DNA of 64,000 nt, taken from contig NZ_CP117523.1 in NCBI RefSeq assembly GCF_036812735.1, positions 3,286,001 to 3,350,000 of the forward strand, given 5' to 3'. The notes under the pieces were generated by a model. The model had not been told where the DNA came from. It ran no database searches and was given only the letters and a program-made list of their open reading frames with translations. Of the stretch, positions 28,634 through 37,292 are shown piece after piece. How positions within the stretch are numbered: position 1 is the stretch's first letter; every line of letters begins with the position of its first letter. The DNA comes from Terrisporobacter glycolicus ATCC 14880 = DSM 1288 (lineage in GTDB: Bacteria > Bacillota > Clostridia > Peptostreptococcales > Peptostreptococcaceae). A program made the position numbers and the translations under genes.

Positions 28634-28663
28634 TAAAAAGAAAAGGAGTGTAAATACACTCCT
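28634..28663 (-). terminator. Terminator-like hairpin between rpmA and obgE
   Basis: AGGAGTG pairs with CACTCCT and is followed by TTTTCTTTTT on the minus strand, inside the 88-bp gap of an otherwise continuous operon. It may attenuate obgE-yhbY relative to the ribosomal proteins. Confidence 0.6.
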
Positions 28664-28672
28664 CTCCCTTTA

Positions 28673-28963
28673 TTATTCAGCAACTTGTACTGGATATATA
28701 CTTACTTTTTTTCTTTTTTTGTCTTTTCTTTCGAATTTAACAGTACCGTCTATTAATGCGAATAAAGTGTCATCTCCACCTTTACCTACATTAGTTCCTG
28801 GATGTATTTTAGTACCTCTTTGTCTTACTATTATACTACCAGCAGTAACTATTTGTCCGTCATATCTTTTTACACCTAATCTTTTAGCTATAGAATCTCT
28901 ACCGTTTTTAGATGATCCTACCCCTTTTTTAGATGCTAATAATTGTAAGTTCATGTTTAACAT
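28673..28963 (-). CDS. rpmA: 50S ribosomal protein L27 with cleavable N-terminus
   Basis: L27 sits at the peptidyl-transferase centre. The 96-aa protein contains [21 protein letters not shown] and the conserved [17 protein letters not shown]. It begins with the Firmicute extension MLNMNLQLL, which the Prp protease removes just before ASKKG. The usual residues at the cut are FF; here they are LL. The prp gene is immediately upstream. Confidence 0.97.
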   Translation of the reverse strand: MLNMNLQLLASKKGVGSSKNGRDSIAKRLGVKRYDGQIVTAGSIIVRQRGTKIHPGTNVGKGGDDTLFALIDGTVKFERKDKKRKKVSIYPVQVAE

Positions 28964-28976
28964 TTGGAGTCACCCC

Positions 28977-29297
28977 CTACTTTTTTAAGATTTTTATATT
29001 GTTTCGATAATCCTTTTGGATTGATTTCATTGTTAACTCAAAATGTTCTAGTAATAAATCAGTTTTTTCATTTAAACTTTCTTCGTGAACTAGACATTCA
29101 ATAAAACCTTCTTGGCCTATTACAGAGTCGAATTTTACTTTTGCTAATGTATCTAATGAATTGATAACACCAATGGCATTAGAAGTCACAGCTGAACAAA
29201 CAATGTCTTGTCCTATTGGAGCAAAATCAGCATGTCCTTTTATTGTAAAACCTTTACGTCTAAATTCGTCTGTATAATGATATTTTATCTTTATCAT
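28977..29297 (-). CDS. prp: Ribosomal-processing cysteine protease Prp
   Basis: Prp (YsxB) cleaves the N-terminal extension of L27. The catalytic pair lies in KGHADFAPIGQDIVCSAVTS: His at about residue 22 and Cys at about residue 34, with the family's invariant spacing. The 106-aa length is standard. It sits between rplU and rpmA, the conserved Firmicute order. Confidence 0.95.
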   Translation of the reverse strand: MIKIKYHYTDEFRRKGFTIKGHADFAPIGQDIVCSAVTSNAIGVINSLDTLAKVKFDSVIGQEGFIECLVHEESLNEKTDLLLEHFELTMKSIQKDYRNNIKILKK

Positions 29298-29312
29298 TTT
29301 GTTAACCTATTA

Positions 29313-29627
29313 CTAAGCGTTTATTTTTTCAACAACTATCTTAGTGTATGGTTGACGATGACCTTGTTTTCTTCTGTAGTCTTTTTTAGCTTTATACTTG
29401 TAAACTACTATTTTCTTAGCTTTTCCTTGCTCTACTACTTTAGCAGTAACAGAAGCACCTTCTACAACTGGAGCTCCAACAACTAGTTCTCCTTCTGCAT
29501 TAGTACAAGCTAATACTTCGTTTAAAGTTACTTCTTCACCAGCGTTAGCTTCTAACTTTTCAACGAATAATACATCACCTTCAGCAACTTTGTATTGCTT
29601 TCCACCTGTTTTAACTATAGCGTACAT
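29313..29627 (-). CDS. rplU: 50S ribosomal protein L21
   Basis: The 104-aa protein starts [18 protein letters not shown] and ends with the L21 signature region [19 protein letters not shown]. It binds 23S rRNA together with L20. It is the first gene of the operon, preceded by GGAGG and a structured leader. Confidence 0.98.
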   Translation of the reverse strand: MYAIVKTGGKQYKVAEGDVLFVEKLEANAGEEVTLNEVLACTNAEGELVVGAPVVEGASVTAKVVEQGKAKKIVVYKYKAKKDYRRKQGHRQPYTKIVVEKINA

Positions 29628-29712
29628 TAATATACACCTCCTCGGTCTAAGAACTCGCCATCAAGGTATTTCCAAAGGAAAGTTTGAACCTTTTCTGTGC
29701 GGCATTACAGTT
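29628..29712 (-). promoter_or_regulatory. L21-type ribosomal protein leader
   Basis: The untranslated leader before rplU carries GC-rich conserved-looking blocks on an AT-rich background: GCCGCACAG, AAAGGTTCAAAC, ACCTTGATGGCGA and GACCGAGGAGG. This matches the general look of the Firmicute L21 leader, thought to bind L21 for feedback control. The call rests on position and by-eye similarity; covariance-model scoring was not possible. Confidence 0.65.
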
Positions 29713-29716
29713 ATAA

Positions 29717-29745
29717 ATAATACTACTTATTGAACAAAATGTCAA
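29717..29745 (-). promoter_or_regulatory. Promoter of the rplU-prp-rpmA-obgE-yhbY operon
   Basis: Consensus TTGACA and TATTAT are exactly 17 bp apart on the minus strand, directly before the L21 leader; the -35 box abuts the rng stop codon. Confidence 0.8.
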
Positions 29746-31149
29746 CTAGCTTACAAAAATAATTTTATATTTTTCATAGGATATATCTTTATTTTCTTCT
29801 AACAAAATGTTCATTTCATATTTTTTACTTATTTTATTAATTAGGCCCATGTAATTAACTTTAATTTTACTAAGTGCTATGGTGTTAAATTCAACAATAA
29901 TATGATTATAGCATGTGTGATGTTTTATTCTATTTATTTCTTTTTCCAAATCATCCATAATATAGTTTATTGATTTCGTTGATGAATCTCCATTACATGT
30001 ACTACATTCTTCTAAATAATATTCATTTATTGATTTTTTTTCTCTTCTTCTCGCAACTTCTACTAGTCCTAGTCTTGTAAGTCCTAATACTTCAGATTTT
30101 CTTTTATCTTTTTGCATCTCATGATTTAAGATTTTTAGTAAATTTTCCTTATTTTTCTTTTTAATCATATCTATAAAATCAACTATGATTATTCCGCCTA
30201 TATCTCTAAGTTTTAACTGCCTTGCAATTTCTATACATGCTTCTTCATTAGTCTTATATACTGTATCTTCTCTGTTGGAATTTCCAGTGAATTTTCCTGT
30301 ATTAACATCTATAACAGTTAAAGCTTCTGTTTTTTCTATAATTAGATAACCACCGCTTTTTAGCCATACTTTTTTATTCAGAGCTTTGTCTACTTGACTT
30401 TGAACTTTATATAAATCAAAAATATCTACATTATCAATTATCTTTAGTTTGTTTAAATAATCTTTATTAATACTTTTTAAAATACTTTTTATTTCTTCAT
30501 ATTTATTATTATCATTTACAACTATTTCGCTAGTGTAGTCATTTACATTGTCTTTTATGTATTTTGTAGATGCATCTAGATCTTTATATAAAAGCTTAGG
30601 CCCTATGCCTAACTTGAATTCTTTGCAAATTAAATCATACTTTTCCTTTAAGTCAGAAAAATCTTTTTCTAATTCTTCTTCACTACATCCATTAGCTTCT
30701 GTCCTAATTATAATTCCACAGTCTTTTCCAACAAGTTTTTTTATAATTTTTTTAAGTCTAAATCTCTCTTGTTCATCTTGCAATCTATTAGATATGGTTA
30801 TTCTATCATTGCTTGGTATATAAACTAGGTAACGACCTGATAAACTTACTTCTAAGTTTAATTTAGGACCTTTTGTACCTACTGCATCTTTATTAATTTG
30901 AACCATAATATCCATTCCAGATTTTATGTCTGAATCCTTCTTAAGAGGAAGGTATGCTAGCTTTTCCATGCCTATATCTACAAAGCAAGCCTCTAGGCCT
31001 GCTTTTACATTTTTGACTATTCCTCTATATATGTTAGATACTAATTTATTATTTTCATTTTCATCAATTAATAATTCTACAAGTTTATCATCTTCAACTA
31101 TGGCAGTTTTCTCTGATGATACTAAAGTTTCAATTATTATTTTTTTCAT
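29746..31149 (-). CDS. rng: Ribonuclease G/E family endoribonuclease
   Basis: An RNase E/G catalytic protein of about 467 aa. An S1 domain is near the N-terminus (IYRGIVKNVKAGLEACFVDIG). The DNase I-like metal site is marked by VIDVNTGKFTG (about residue 280) and IIIVDFIDM (about 323). GLTRLGLVEVARRR leads to the zinc-link cysteines CSTCNG. It lacks the long RNase E C-terminal scaffold. The ATG at 31149 follows GAGG by six bases; an upstream GTG overlaps the preceding gene's stop. Confidence 0.93.
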   Translation of the reverse strand: MKKIIIETLVSSEKTAIVEDDKLVELLIDENENNKLVSNIYRGIVKNVKAGLEACFVDIGMEKLAYLPLKKDSDIKSGMDIMVQINKDAVGTKGPKLNLEVSLSGRYLVYIPSNDRITISNRLQDEQERFRLKKIIKKLVGKDCGIIIRTEANGCSEEELEKDFSDLKEKYDLICKEFKLGIGPKLLYKDLDASTKYIKDNVNDYTSEIVVNDNNKYEEIKSILKSINKDYLNKLKIIDNVDIFDLYKVQSQVDKALNKKVWLKSGGYLIIEKTEALTVIDVNTGKFTGNSNREDTVYKTNEEACIEIARQLKLRDIGGIIIVDFIDMIKKKNKENLLKILNHEMQKDKRKSEVLGLTRLGLVEVARRREKKSINEYYLEECSTCNGDSSTKSINYIMDDLEKEINRIKHHTCYNHIIVEFNTIALSKIKVNYMGLINKISKKYEMNILLEENKDISYEKYKIIFVS

Positions 31150-31160
31150 TATTATCCTCA

Positions 31161-31859
31161 CTATAATGGAGTTACTAATTCTCCATCTACTATCTTATAA
31201 AGGTCTCTTCTTATTATTTCAACTTCTTTTGGATCCATTTTTATACCTAATATTTCAAGTAAGATTGGTACAAATATATTAGTATTTAAGTTAGCTTTAG
31301 ATCCTGTAGCTATAATAGCTTCAAAAGTAGCTCTACTATCATCTAACGCAACTAAGTCAAAAGTTTTAATCATTGGTCTTATATCAACTTCCACTATTTT
31401 ACCTTTTTTATTTTTCTTACTTATCATTATTGATTTACTTGTTATAAACTCAAGTACTCTAGTTTTTACAAGCTCTTTGCTTAAAGGAGTTTCTAAATCT
31501 ATATTAAATAAATATTCTCCATAAACTATTTCTTGTGCTAGAGCTGGAGTTTGTGGAGTTATTTCTTCTGCTTTTATAAACTCCACACCTATTGGTAATT
31601 CTTCATTTATTCTTTGTAAAAAGTCTCCAACAGATATATCATCTTCTATTTCTATATCTACATACTCTCCTTGACTTTCTGTTCCTAGTGCTAGAGCATT
31701 AGCATAACTCATTTTTGGATGAGGGTTAAATCCTTGAGAATAAGATAAGTTTATTTCTGCTCTTCTAAATGCTCTTTGTAAAAGTCTTTGTAAGTCAAGA
31801 TGAGATATAAATATCATATCATCTTCTTTTTTGTATTTAGCTCTAATTAACTTACTCAT
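31161..31859 (-). CDS. DUF2344 / TIGR03936-type radical SAM partner protein
   Basis: Recognised by the start RAKYKKEDDMIFISHLDLQR and SYSQGFNPHPKMSYANALALG. These proteins are nearly always encoded after a large radical SAM protein, as here, two bases upstream. Their function is unknown; a tRNA- or RNA-modification role has been suggested for the pair, but I cannot support it from sequence. I start at MSKLIRAK (31859). An upstream in-frame ATG sits too close to GGGGG. Confidence 0.85.
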   Translation of the reverse strand: MSKLIRAKYKKEDDMIFISHLDLQRLLQRAFRRAEINLSYSQGFNPHPKMSYANALALGTESQGEYVDIEIEDDISVGDFLQRINEELPIGVEFIKAEEITPQTPALAQEIVYGEYLFNIDLETPLSKELVKTRVLEFITSKSIMISKKNKKGKIVEVDIRPMIKTFDLVALDDSRATFEAIIATGSKANLNTNIFVPILLEILGIKMDPKEVEIIRRDLYKIVDGELVTPL

Positions 31860-31861
31860 AA

Positions 31862-33706
31862 TTAACATAGCCCCCTTCCTAAGTCCGTTATATTTATTCC
31901 ACAACCATTACATTTATGTCTACAGTCTGGTGTTACTGCATCGTCTTTTGATTTGTCATTTTCTCTCATCAAGAATTTTTTAGATACACCTACATCTATG
32001 TGGTCCCATGCAAATACTTCATCGTAACTTCTTTCTCTATGAGCGTACCAGCTTATATCTAGACCGTTTTTTTCCATAGCCTCAGTCCATATATCTAAGT
32101 TAAAGTATTCTGACCATCCATCAAATTTAGCTCCAGCTTTAAATGCATCGTAAATGACTTTACCTATTCTTCTATCTCCTCTAGATACAACAGCTTCCAT
32201 TAAGCTAGTTTTTGAATCATGATAGTTATATCTTATATCTCTATTTTTTAGAGCTTTAACTAAGTATTGTTGTTTTTCTCTAACTACATCTCCTGTATCT
32301 TGTGGATGCCATTGGAATGGAGTAAATGGTTTTGGTACAAATGTTGATGTACTTACTGTTACTCCAAACTTTCTAGATAATTTTCCGCCGTGTACTTCTC
32401 TATAAGTATCTATTACATTGTATGCTAAATCTTTTATTCCATCTAAATCTTCGTATCTCTCTGTTGGAAGGCCTATCATGAAGTAAAGTTTTACACTATG
32501 CCATCCCATTTCAAAAGCTTTTGTAGTAGCATTTTTTAAATCATCTTCACTTACACCTTTATTTATAACGTCTCTCATTCTTTGAGTTCCTGCTTCTGGT
32601 GCAAATGTAAGTCCTGATTTTCTGACTTGTTGTATTTTTTCCGCAATTTCCATTGTAAAGTTATCTAGTCTAAGTGATGGTAGTGATATCCCTATGTTTT
32701 TACTTGCGTATTCGTCTATTAAAACATCTGTAAGTTCACTTAGTTTAGAATAATCACTAGTTGAAAGTGAAGATAAAGATATTTCATCATATCCTGTACT
32801 TTTTATTAGTTTGTCTAAAGATGTTTTTAGCGTATCTATACTTTTTTCTCTTATTGGTCTATAAATCATACCCGCTTGACAGAATCTACATCCTCTTGTA
32901 CATCCTCTAAATAGCTCTAAAACTACTCTTTCGTGAACAGTTTCTATATATGGAACTATTAAAGCTTCTGGATATGGAACTTCATCCATGTTTTTTATTA
33001 TTCTTTTTCTTGGATTAGTAGGTATTCCTTCTCTATTTGGTACTGTTTCTTTTACTGTTTTGTCTTCATTATATGTAACATCATAGAAACTCGGTATGTA
33101 AACACCTTCTATTTTAGATGCTCTCATTAAGAAATCTTCTCTAGTTGTTTTGTTTTTTTTCCACTCTTTGTACTCATTTAGTACTTCTAAGTTAACTTCT
33201 TCACCTTCTCCAAGTATTACTATATCCACAAAGTCTGCTAAAGGCTCTGAGTTATAAGCACAAGGTCCTCCAACCATTATAAATGGATCATCTAACTTTC
33301 TATCTTTTGCAAGTATCTCTATATTAGCTAAGTCTAATATGTTTAATATATTTGTATAAGAAAGTTCATATTGAAGGGTAAATGTAACAAAGTCAAAATT
33401 TGTTATAGGTTCTCTTGATTCTATTGCAAATAGAGGTATATTCTTTTCTCTTAATATTTCTTCCATATCTACTGCTGGAGAGTAAACTCTTTCACAATAA
33501 ACATTTTCATCGCTATTTAATACTCTATATAAGATTTGACTCCCTAAATGACTCATTCCTACTTCATATAAGTCTGGGAAACACTGTGCATATCTTATTA
33601 AACCTTCTTTGCTAGTATCTTTGTGTATTGAATTTATTTCATTTCCTAAATATCTAGCTGGTTTTTCTACTTTTTTTAAAATTTTTCTAAATTCTGCTTT
33701 ATCCAT
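31862..33706 (-). CDS. Large radical SAM protein (TIGR03960 type)
   Basis: A 614-aa B12-binding-like N-terminal region is followed by a radical SAM core whose cluster motif is RGCTRGCRFCQAGMIY (CxxxCxxC at about residue 257). It then continues SLSTSDYSKLSEL and FAPEAGTQRMRDVINKG. The C-terminus has an extra cysteine set, CRHKCNGCG and a terminal LC, which may hold a second cluster. The family is conserved in Firmicutes next to DUF2344, rng and rplU, exactly the order here. The reaction is unknown. Confidence 0.88.
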   Translation of the reverse strand: MDKAEFRKILKKVEKPARYLGNEINSIHKDTSKEGLIRYAQCFPDLYEVGMSHLGSQILYRVLNSDENVYCERVYSPAVDMEEILREKNIPLFAIESREPITNFDFVTFTLQYELSYTNILNILDLANIEILAKDRKLDDPFIMVGGPCAYNSEPLADFVDIVILGEGEEVNLEVLNEYKEWKKNKTTREDFLMRASKIEGVYIPSFYDVTYNEDKTVKETVPNREGIPTNPRKRIIKNMDEVPYPEALIVPYIETVHERVVLELFRGCTRGCRFCQAGMIYRPIREKSIDTLKTSLDKLIKSTGYDEISLSSLSTSDYSKLSELTDVLIDEYASKNIGISLPSLRLDNFTMEIAEKIQQVRKSGLTFAPEAGTQRMRDVINKGVSEDDLKNATTKAFEMGWHSVKLYFMIGLPTERYEDLDGIKDLAYNVIDTYREVHGGKLSRKFGVTVSTSTFVPKPFTPFQWHPQDTGDVVREKQQYLVKALKNRDIRYNYHDSKTSLMEAVVSRGDRRIGKVIYDAFKAGAKFDGWSEYFNLDIWTEAMEKNGLDISWYAHRERSYDEVFAWDHIDVGVSKKFLMRENDKSKDDAVTPDCRHKCNGCGINITDLGRGLC

Positions 33707-33753
33707 CTAATATTGAAACCTCCGATAAACTAATTGTAATTAACATAAATTTT

Positions 33754-33782
33754 ATTATACACTATAAAATATTCGGTATCAA
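33754..33782 (-). promoter_or_regulatory. Promoter of the radical SAM-DUF2344-rng operon
   Basis: TTGATA and perfect TATAAT are 17 bp apart on the minus strand, about 50 bp before the start codon. GGAGG precedes the ATG. Confidence 0.7.
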
Positions 33783-34047
33783 AAATTTTTACTTTAAAAT
33801 CCAAATATTAACTCATTACTTATATTATCGCGTTATTATTATTCATTATACTTATTTTACAACAACTTTATCTATATAAATATTAATTTGTAAAATGTTC
33901 CTTATAATAATATAATTTATTTAGTAGGATTATTTATACTGTTTTAGTTTTTTCTTATTTCTTGAGTAAAAATAACAAATAACTAAAATAATAATCTTAA
34001 TCATGTTTTTAGTTTAATTTTGAATCAGATTGGGTATATACAATTTG
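33783..34047. other. Non-coding stretch between divergent genes
   Basis: About 265 bp of AT-rich sequence between the radical SAM promoter and the flavodiiron protein promoter. I see no gene, hairpin or repeat worth naming. Confidence 0.4.
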
Positions 34048-34056
34048 TGCTATGAT
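34048..34056 (+). promoter_or_regulatory. Possible extended -10 promoter of the flavodiiron gene
   Basis: TGC directly before TATGAT makes an extended -10 element about 24 bp before the ATG. A poor -35 (TTGGGT) is 15 bp upstream. The leader would be very short. Confidence 0.4.
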
Positions 34057-34079
34057 TTTTTATATTTAGGAGGTTTGCA

Positions 34080-35273
34080 ATGAGCAATGTTTTTGAAATT
34101 AAGCCAGATATATTTTACACTGGCGTAGTAGATAAGGATTTAGAAATATTTGATATTATAATGGAAACAAAATATGGAACAACTTATAATTCTTACTTAA
34201 TAAAAGATGAAAAAGTTGTTTTATTTGACACTGTAAAAGATTGTTTTAAAGATGAATTTTTAAGTAATTTACAAGAAGTAGTAGATATTAAAGATATTGA
34301 TTGTGTGGTTGTTCACCACACTGAGCCAGATCATTCTGGTTGTTTAAAGTATATATTGGATATAAATCCAAACATAGAAGTTGTATGTACTAATGCAGCT
34401 AAATTATACTTAAGTGACCAAGTTAATAGACCATTTAATTGTACTACTGTTAAAACTGGTGATAAATTAAACATAGGTAAAAGAAATCTTGAATTTATTC
34501 AAGCTCCTTTCTTACATTGGGCAGATACAATGTTTACTTATGTTCCTGAAGACAAAATTTTATTAACTTGTGATGCTTTTGGATGTCATTATTCTGAATA
34601 TGATGCAAAAGCTATACACGGTGAAGGATATTTAGATTCAGCAAAATTATATTATGATTGCATAGTTAGACCTTATGCAAAATATGTTTTAGATGCTGTA
34701 GACAAAGTTGTTGAATTAGGATTAGACTTTGATACAATATTAACTTCTCACGGTCCTATTCTTTCCGAAAAACCAATGGAACAAGTTACTAGATATGTAG
34801 AATGGTCAAAAGAAGCTTTAGAAGAAACTAATCAAGGTGAAATGGCTATATTCTATTTATCAGCTTATGCTAATACTTTTGAAATGGCTAAAAAAATACA
34901 AGAAGGTGCTCTATCTCAAGGTGTTAAGGTTAAGTTATTTGACTTAGAAAAATTATCTTTAGAAGAAATGCATACTGCTGTATTAAATGCAAAGGTAGTT
35001 TTAGTTGGTTCTCCAACAATTAATAGAACAATGGTTAAACCTATGTGGGATTTATTCTCAGCAATAGATCCAATGGCTAACAAAGGAACTATTGCAGGTG
35101 TATTTGGTTCTTATGGATGGAGCGGTGAAGGTATCTCTATGGCTGAGAATATATTCAAATCTATGTCATTTAAAGTTCCTCAACCAGCTCTTAAAAAGAA
35201 ATTCTTCCCATGTGATGATACATTCAAAGAATGTTTAGATTACGGTGTAGAGTTTGCTAATTACATTAAATAA
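34080..35273 (+). CDS. fprA: A-type flavodiiron protein
   Basis: Flavodiiron proteins reduce oxygen to water or nitric oxide to nitrous oxide in anaerobes. The metallo-beta-lactamase domain holds the di-iron ligands: HHTEPDHSG (about residue 80), LHWADTMF (about 148), CDAFGCH (about 166) and SHGP (about 228). The C-terminal flavodoxin domain binds FMN through YLSAYANTFEMA (about 261), GSPTINRTM and GSYGWSGEG. No rubredoxin domain is fused, so an external electron donor is needed. Length is 397 aa. Confidence 0.93.
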   Translation: MSNVFEIKPDIFYTGVVDKDLEIFDIIMETKYGTTYNSYLIKDEKVVLFDTVKDCFKDEFLSNLQEVVDIKDIDCVVVHHTEPDHSGCLKYILDINPNIEVVCTNAAKLYLSDQVNRPFNCTTVKTGDKLNIGKRNLEFIQAPFLHWADTMFTYVPEDKILLTCDAFGCHYSEYDAKAIHGEGYLDSAKLYYDCIVRPYAKYVLDAVDKVVELGLDFDTILTSHGPILSEKPMEQVTRYVEWSKEALEETNQGEMAIFYLSAYANTFEMAKKIQEGALSQGVKVKLFDLEKLSLEEMHTAVLNAKVVLVGSPTINRTMVKPMWDLFSAIDPMANKGTIAGVFGSYGWSGEGISMAENIFKSMSFKVPQPALKKKFFPCDDTFKECLDYGVEFANYIK

Positions 35274-35278
35274 AAATT

Positions 35279-35323
35279 AAAAAGGTTAATGTGTTGAAAA
35301 TCAATTCTTCACATTAACCTTTT
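35279..35323. terminator. Bidirectional terminator between fprA and mgsA
   Basis: AAAGGTTAATGTG pairs perfectly with CACATTAACCTTT around a 16-nt loop, with A and T runs outside. On the minus strand it closes the long maf-to-mgsA operon. Confidence 0.8.
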
Positions 35324-35333
35324 AACCTTTATT

Positions 35334-35753
35334 TTAAACTCTTTGACTTGTAGTTTTTCTTACTTCTCTAAAAGAGAACTCTCCCCTATCCAATGCTTTA
35401 ATAAAAATCTCTGCACTAGCTAAGTTCGTTGCCACAGGCACATAATATACATCACAAAGTCTAATCAATGCTTGTATATCTGGTTCATGAGCCTGAGAAG
35501 TTAGTGGATCTCTTAAAAATATAACTAAATCAATATCTTGATTTACAATTAGCGAACCAATTTGCTGATCTCCACCAAGAGGTCCAGATGCTAATCTATT
35601 TATTTTTAAGTCTGTTTCATCCATAATTCTTTTACCAGTAGTTCCTGTTGCATAAATGCCATATTTTTTTAATATGTTCTCATAGGCAATACAAAAGCCC
35701 ACCATAGTATTTTTCATCTCATCATGTGCTACCAATGCTATATTCATTTTCAT
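35334..35753 (-). CDS. mgsA: Methylglyoxal synthase
   Basis: MgsA converts dihydroxyacetone phosphate to methylglyoxal, an overflow route off glycolysis. The 139-aa protein has [13 protein letters not shown], the phosphate-binding GTTGKRI and the hallmark [12 protein letters not shown] (about residue 64), with the catalytic Asp in GGDQ. It is the last gene of the cell-shape operon, as in relatives, though its functional link to shape is unclear. Confidence 0.96.
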   Translation of the reverse strand: MKMNIALVAHDEMKNTMVGFCIAYENILKKYGIYATGTTGKRIMDETDLKINRLASGPLGGDQQIGSLIVNQDIDLVIFLRDPLTSQAHEPDIQALIRLCDVYYVPVATNLASAEIFIKALDRGEFSFREVRKTTSQRV

Positions 35754-35777
35754 ATTTCCCTTGTACCCCTACTTTCT

Positions 35778-36896
35778 TTAGAAGTTTATTTTCTTTCTTC
35801 TCATACAAACATTTAATATTAAGCCTAAACTTGCCATAGATGTTAAAACAGAACTACCACCATAACTTATAAATGGAAGTGTTACTCCCGTTACTGGTAT
35901 CAATGATACGGTCATCCCTATATTTTGGATAATTTGATAGGCGAACATGGAAGTTACTCCAACTGCTATCAACGCCCCGTATTCATCTTTAGATTCAGCT
36001 GAAATCCTTAGCATTCTATATAAAAAATAGGCATATAAGCATATTAAAACTACCATTCCTATTACACCTAATTCTTCTCCTACAACAGCGAATATAAAAT
36101 CACTATCTTGTATAGGTAGAAAGTCTTCTTGGTTTTGTGTTCCTTTAAAAAGACCCTTTCCAGTAAATCCACCTGATCCTATAGCTATATTTGACTGCAT
36201 AACCTGATAGTTTCCTTGTATGCTTGTGTCTTCTGGATGCAAGAACCCTGTTATTCTAGCTTGTTGGTATGGATCTATACATAGGTATACAATAGGCAAA
36301 GCTACAACTCCAACTATTATTGCTTTTTTTAATATTTTGTAATCAATTCCAGCTGTAAATATTATTCCTGCAATTATACAACAAAATACTATAGCTGTAC
36401 CTAAGTCTGGTTGTGCAATTAATAGACCTATTATAGGTGCTGCATACATTAATAATCTTACAACATCTTTTACATTATTCATTTTTCCTTTTTTAAGCTC
36501 TACAATTTTTGCATAACTTAATATAAATGTAAACTTAACAACTTCTGCTGTCTGCAAATCAAGTGGACCAAATGATAGAGTTGATCTAGCCCCTCCTCTA
36601 ATAGCTCCTATTCCAGGAATTAGAACAATTGCTAATAACACAACACTTGCAACATACAACTCTTTGTAATATTGGCCTAAAAAGTTGTAATCAAAAAGCA
36701 ATATGAACATAATAGCTCCTAAACCTAAAACAAAAGCTACAGTTTGTTTTATTAGCCTAGAATAATCCCCAGTTTGATTTGCATGAGTAGCACTACTTAA
36801 GATAACAATACCAAAAGTAAAGATTGCTAAAAGTGTAGCTATTAACTTCCAATCTAACTGTTTCAATAACTTTAAACTATTTTTATATTTAACCAA
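35778..36896 (-). CDS. rodA: Rod-shape SEDS glycosyltransferase
   Basis: RodA polymerises lipid II into glycan strands for lateral wall growth. The protein has about ten membrane segments and the SEDS landmarks AQPDLGTAIVF (about residue 170 with the catalytic Asp region), IAIGSGGFTGKG (about 243), QDSDFIFAVVGEELG and PFISYGGSS near the C-terminus. The start is uncertain: no ATG fits. I use the TTG at 36896 behind GGTG, but a TTG at 36920 is open. It follows minE and works with PBP2 and MreBCD in the same operon. Confidence 0.92.
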   Translation of the reverse strand: MVKYKNSLKLLKQLDWKLIATLLAIFTFGIVILSSATHANQTGDYSRLIKQTVAFVLGLGAIMFILLFDYNFLGQYYKELYVASVVLLAIVLIPGIGAIRGGARSTLSFGPLDLQTAEVVKFTFILSYAKIVELKKGKMNNVKDVVRLLMYAAPIIGLLIAQPDLGTAIVFCCIIAGIIFTAGIDYKILKKAIIVGVVALPIVYLCIDPYQQARITGFLHPEDTSIQGNYQVMQSNIAIGSGGFTGKGLFKGTQNQEDFLPIQDSDFIFAVVGEELGVIGMVVLICLYAYFLYRMLRISAESKDEYGALIAVGVTSMFAYQIIQNIGMTVSLIPVTGVTLPFISYGGSSVLTSMASLGLILNVCMRRKKINF

Positions 36897-36992
36897 TTTG
36901 TCACCGTCTTTCTGGTACAAAACCTATATTAAAATGTCATGAACTAAATAGGGAATATACCTTATGTATATCCCCCTTTTATTAAGACTAAT

Positions 36993-37277
36993 TTATATTT
37001 TCTTGTCTTTTAAATTCTTAAGTGGTATATTTGCAACTAAGGCAGATACTGCTCTGTCTCCATTATCACTTCTAGTTTTAGACATTTTTATCTCTAAACC
37101 ATCTTCTTCTATATCAGCGTAGTTAGATATAACTTTTAATATATCATCTTTAATCATATTTAAAAGTTGTGGAGAACAATCTACCCTGTCATGTACAAGA
37201 ACTAATTTTAACCTTTCTTTTGCTACATTTTTGCTAGTCTTATTTTCGCTTGAAAAAGCCTTAAAAAGATCAAACAT
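36993..37277 (-). CDS. minE: Cell division topological factor MinE
   Basis: MinE stimulates the MinD ATPase and drives the Min system off the cell middle. The N-terminal MinD-interacting helix contains RLKLVLVHDRVDCSPQLL (about residues 21-38), followed by the topological-specificity beta domain. Length is about 94 aa. The ATG at 37277 is six bases behind GGGGG; an earlier ATG two codons up overlaps it. MinE occurs in clostridia but not in Bacillus, which uses DivIVA/MinJ. Confidence 0.95.
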   Translation of the reverse strand: MFDLFKAFSSENKTSKNVAKERLKLVLVHDRVDCSPQLLNMIKDDILKVISNYADIEEDGLEIKMSKTRSDNGDRAVSALVANIPLKNLKDKKI

Positions 37278-37292
37278 GAACATCCCCCTATT

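Noticed and set aside
28049-28636. A 195-codon plus-strand frame over obgE
   Set aside because: Antisense to the glycine-rich Obg domain, which reads as a proline-rich shadow. No ribosome binding site or homology that I recognise.
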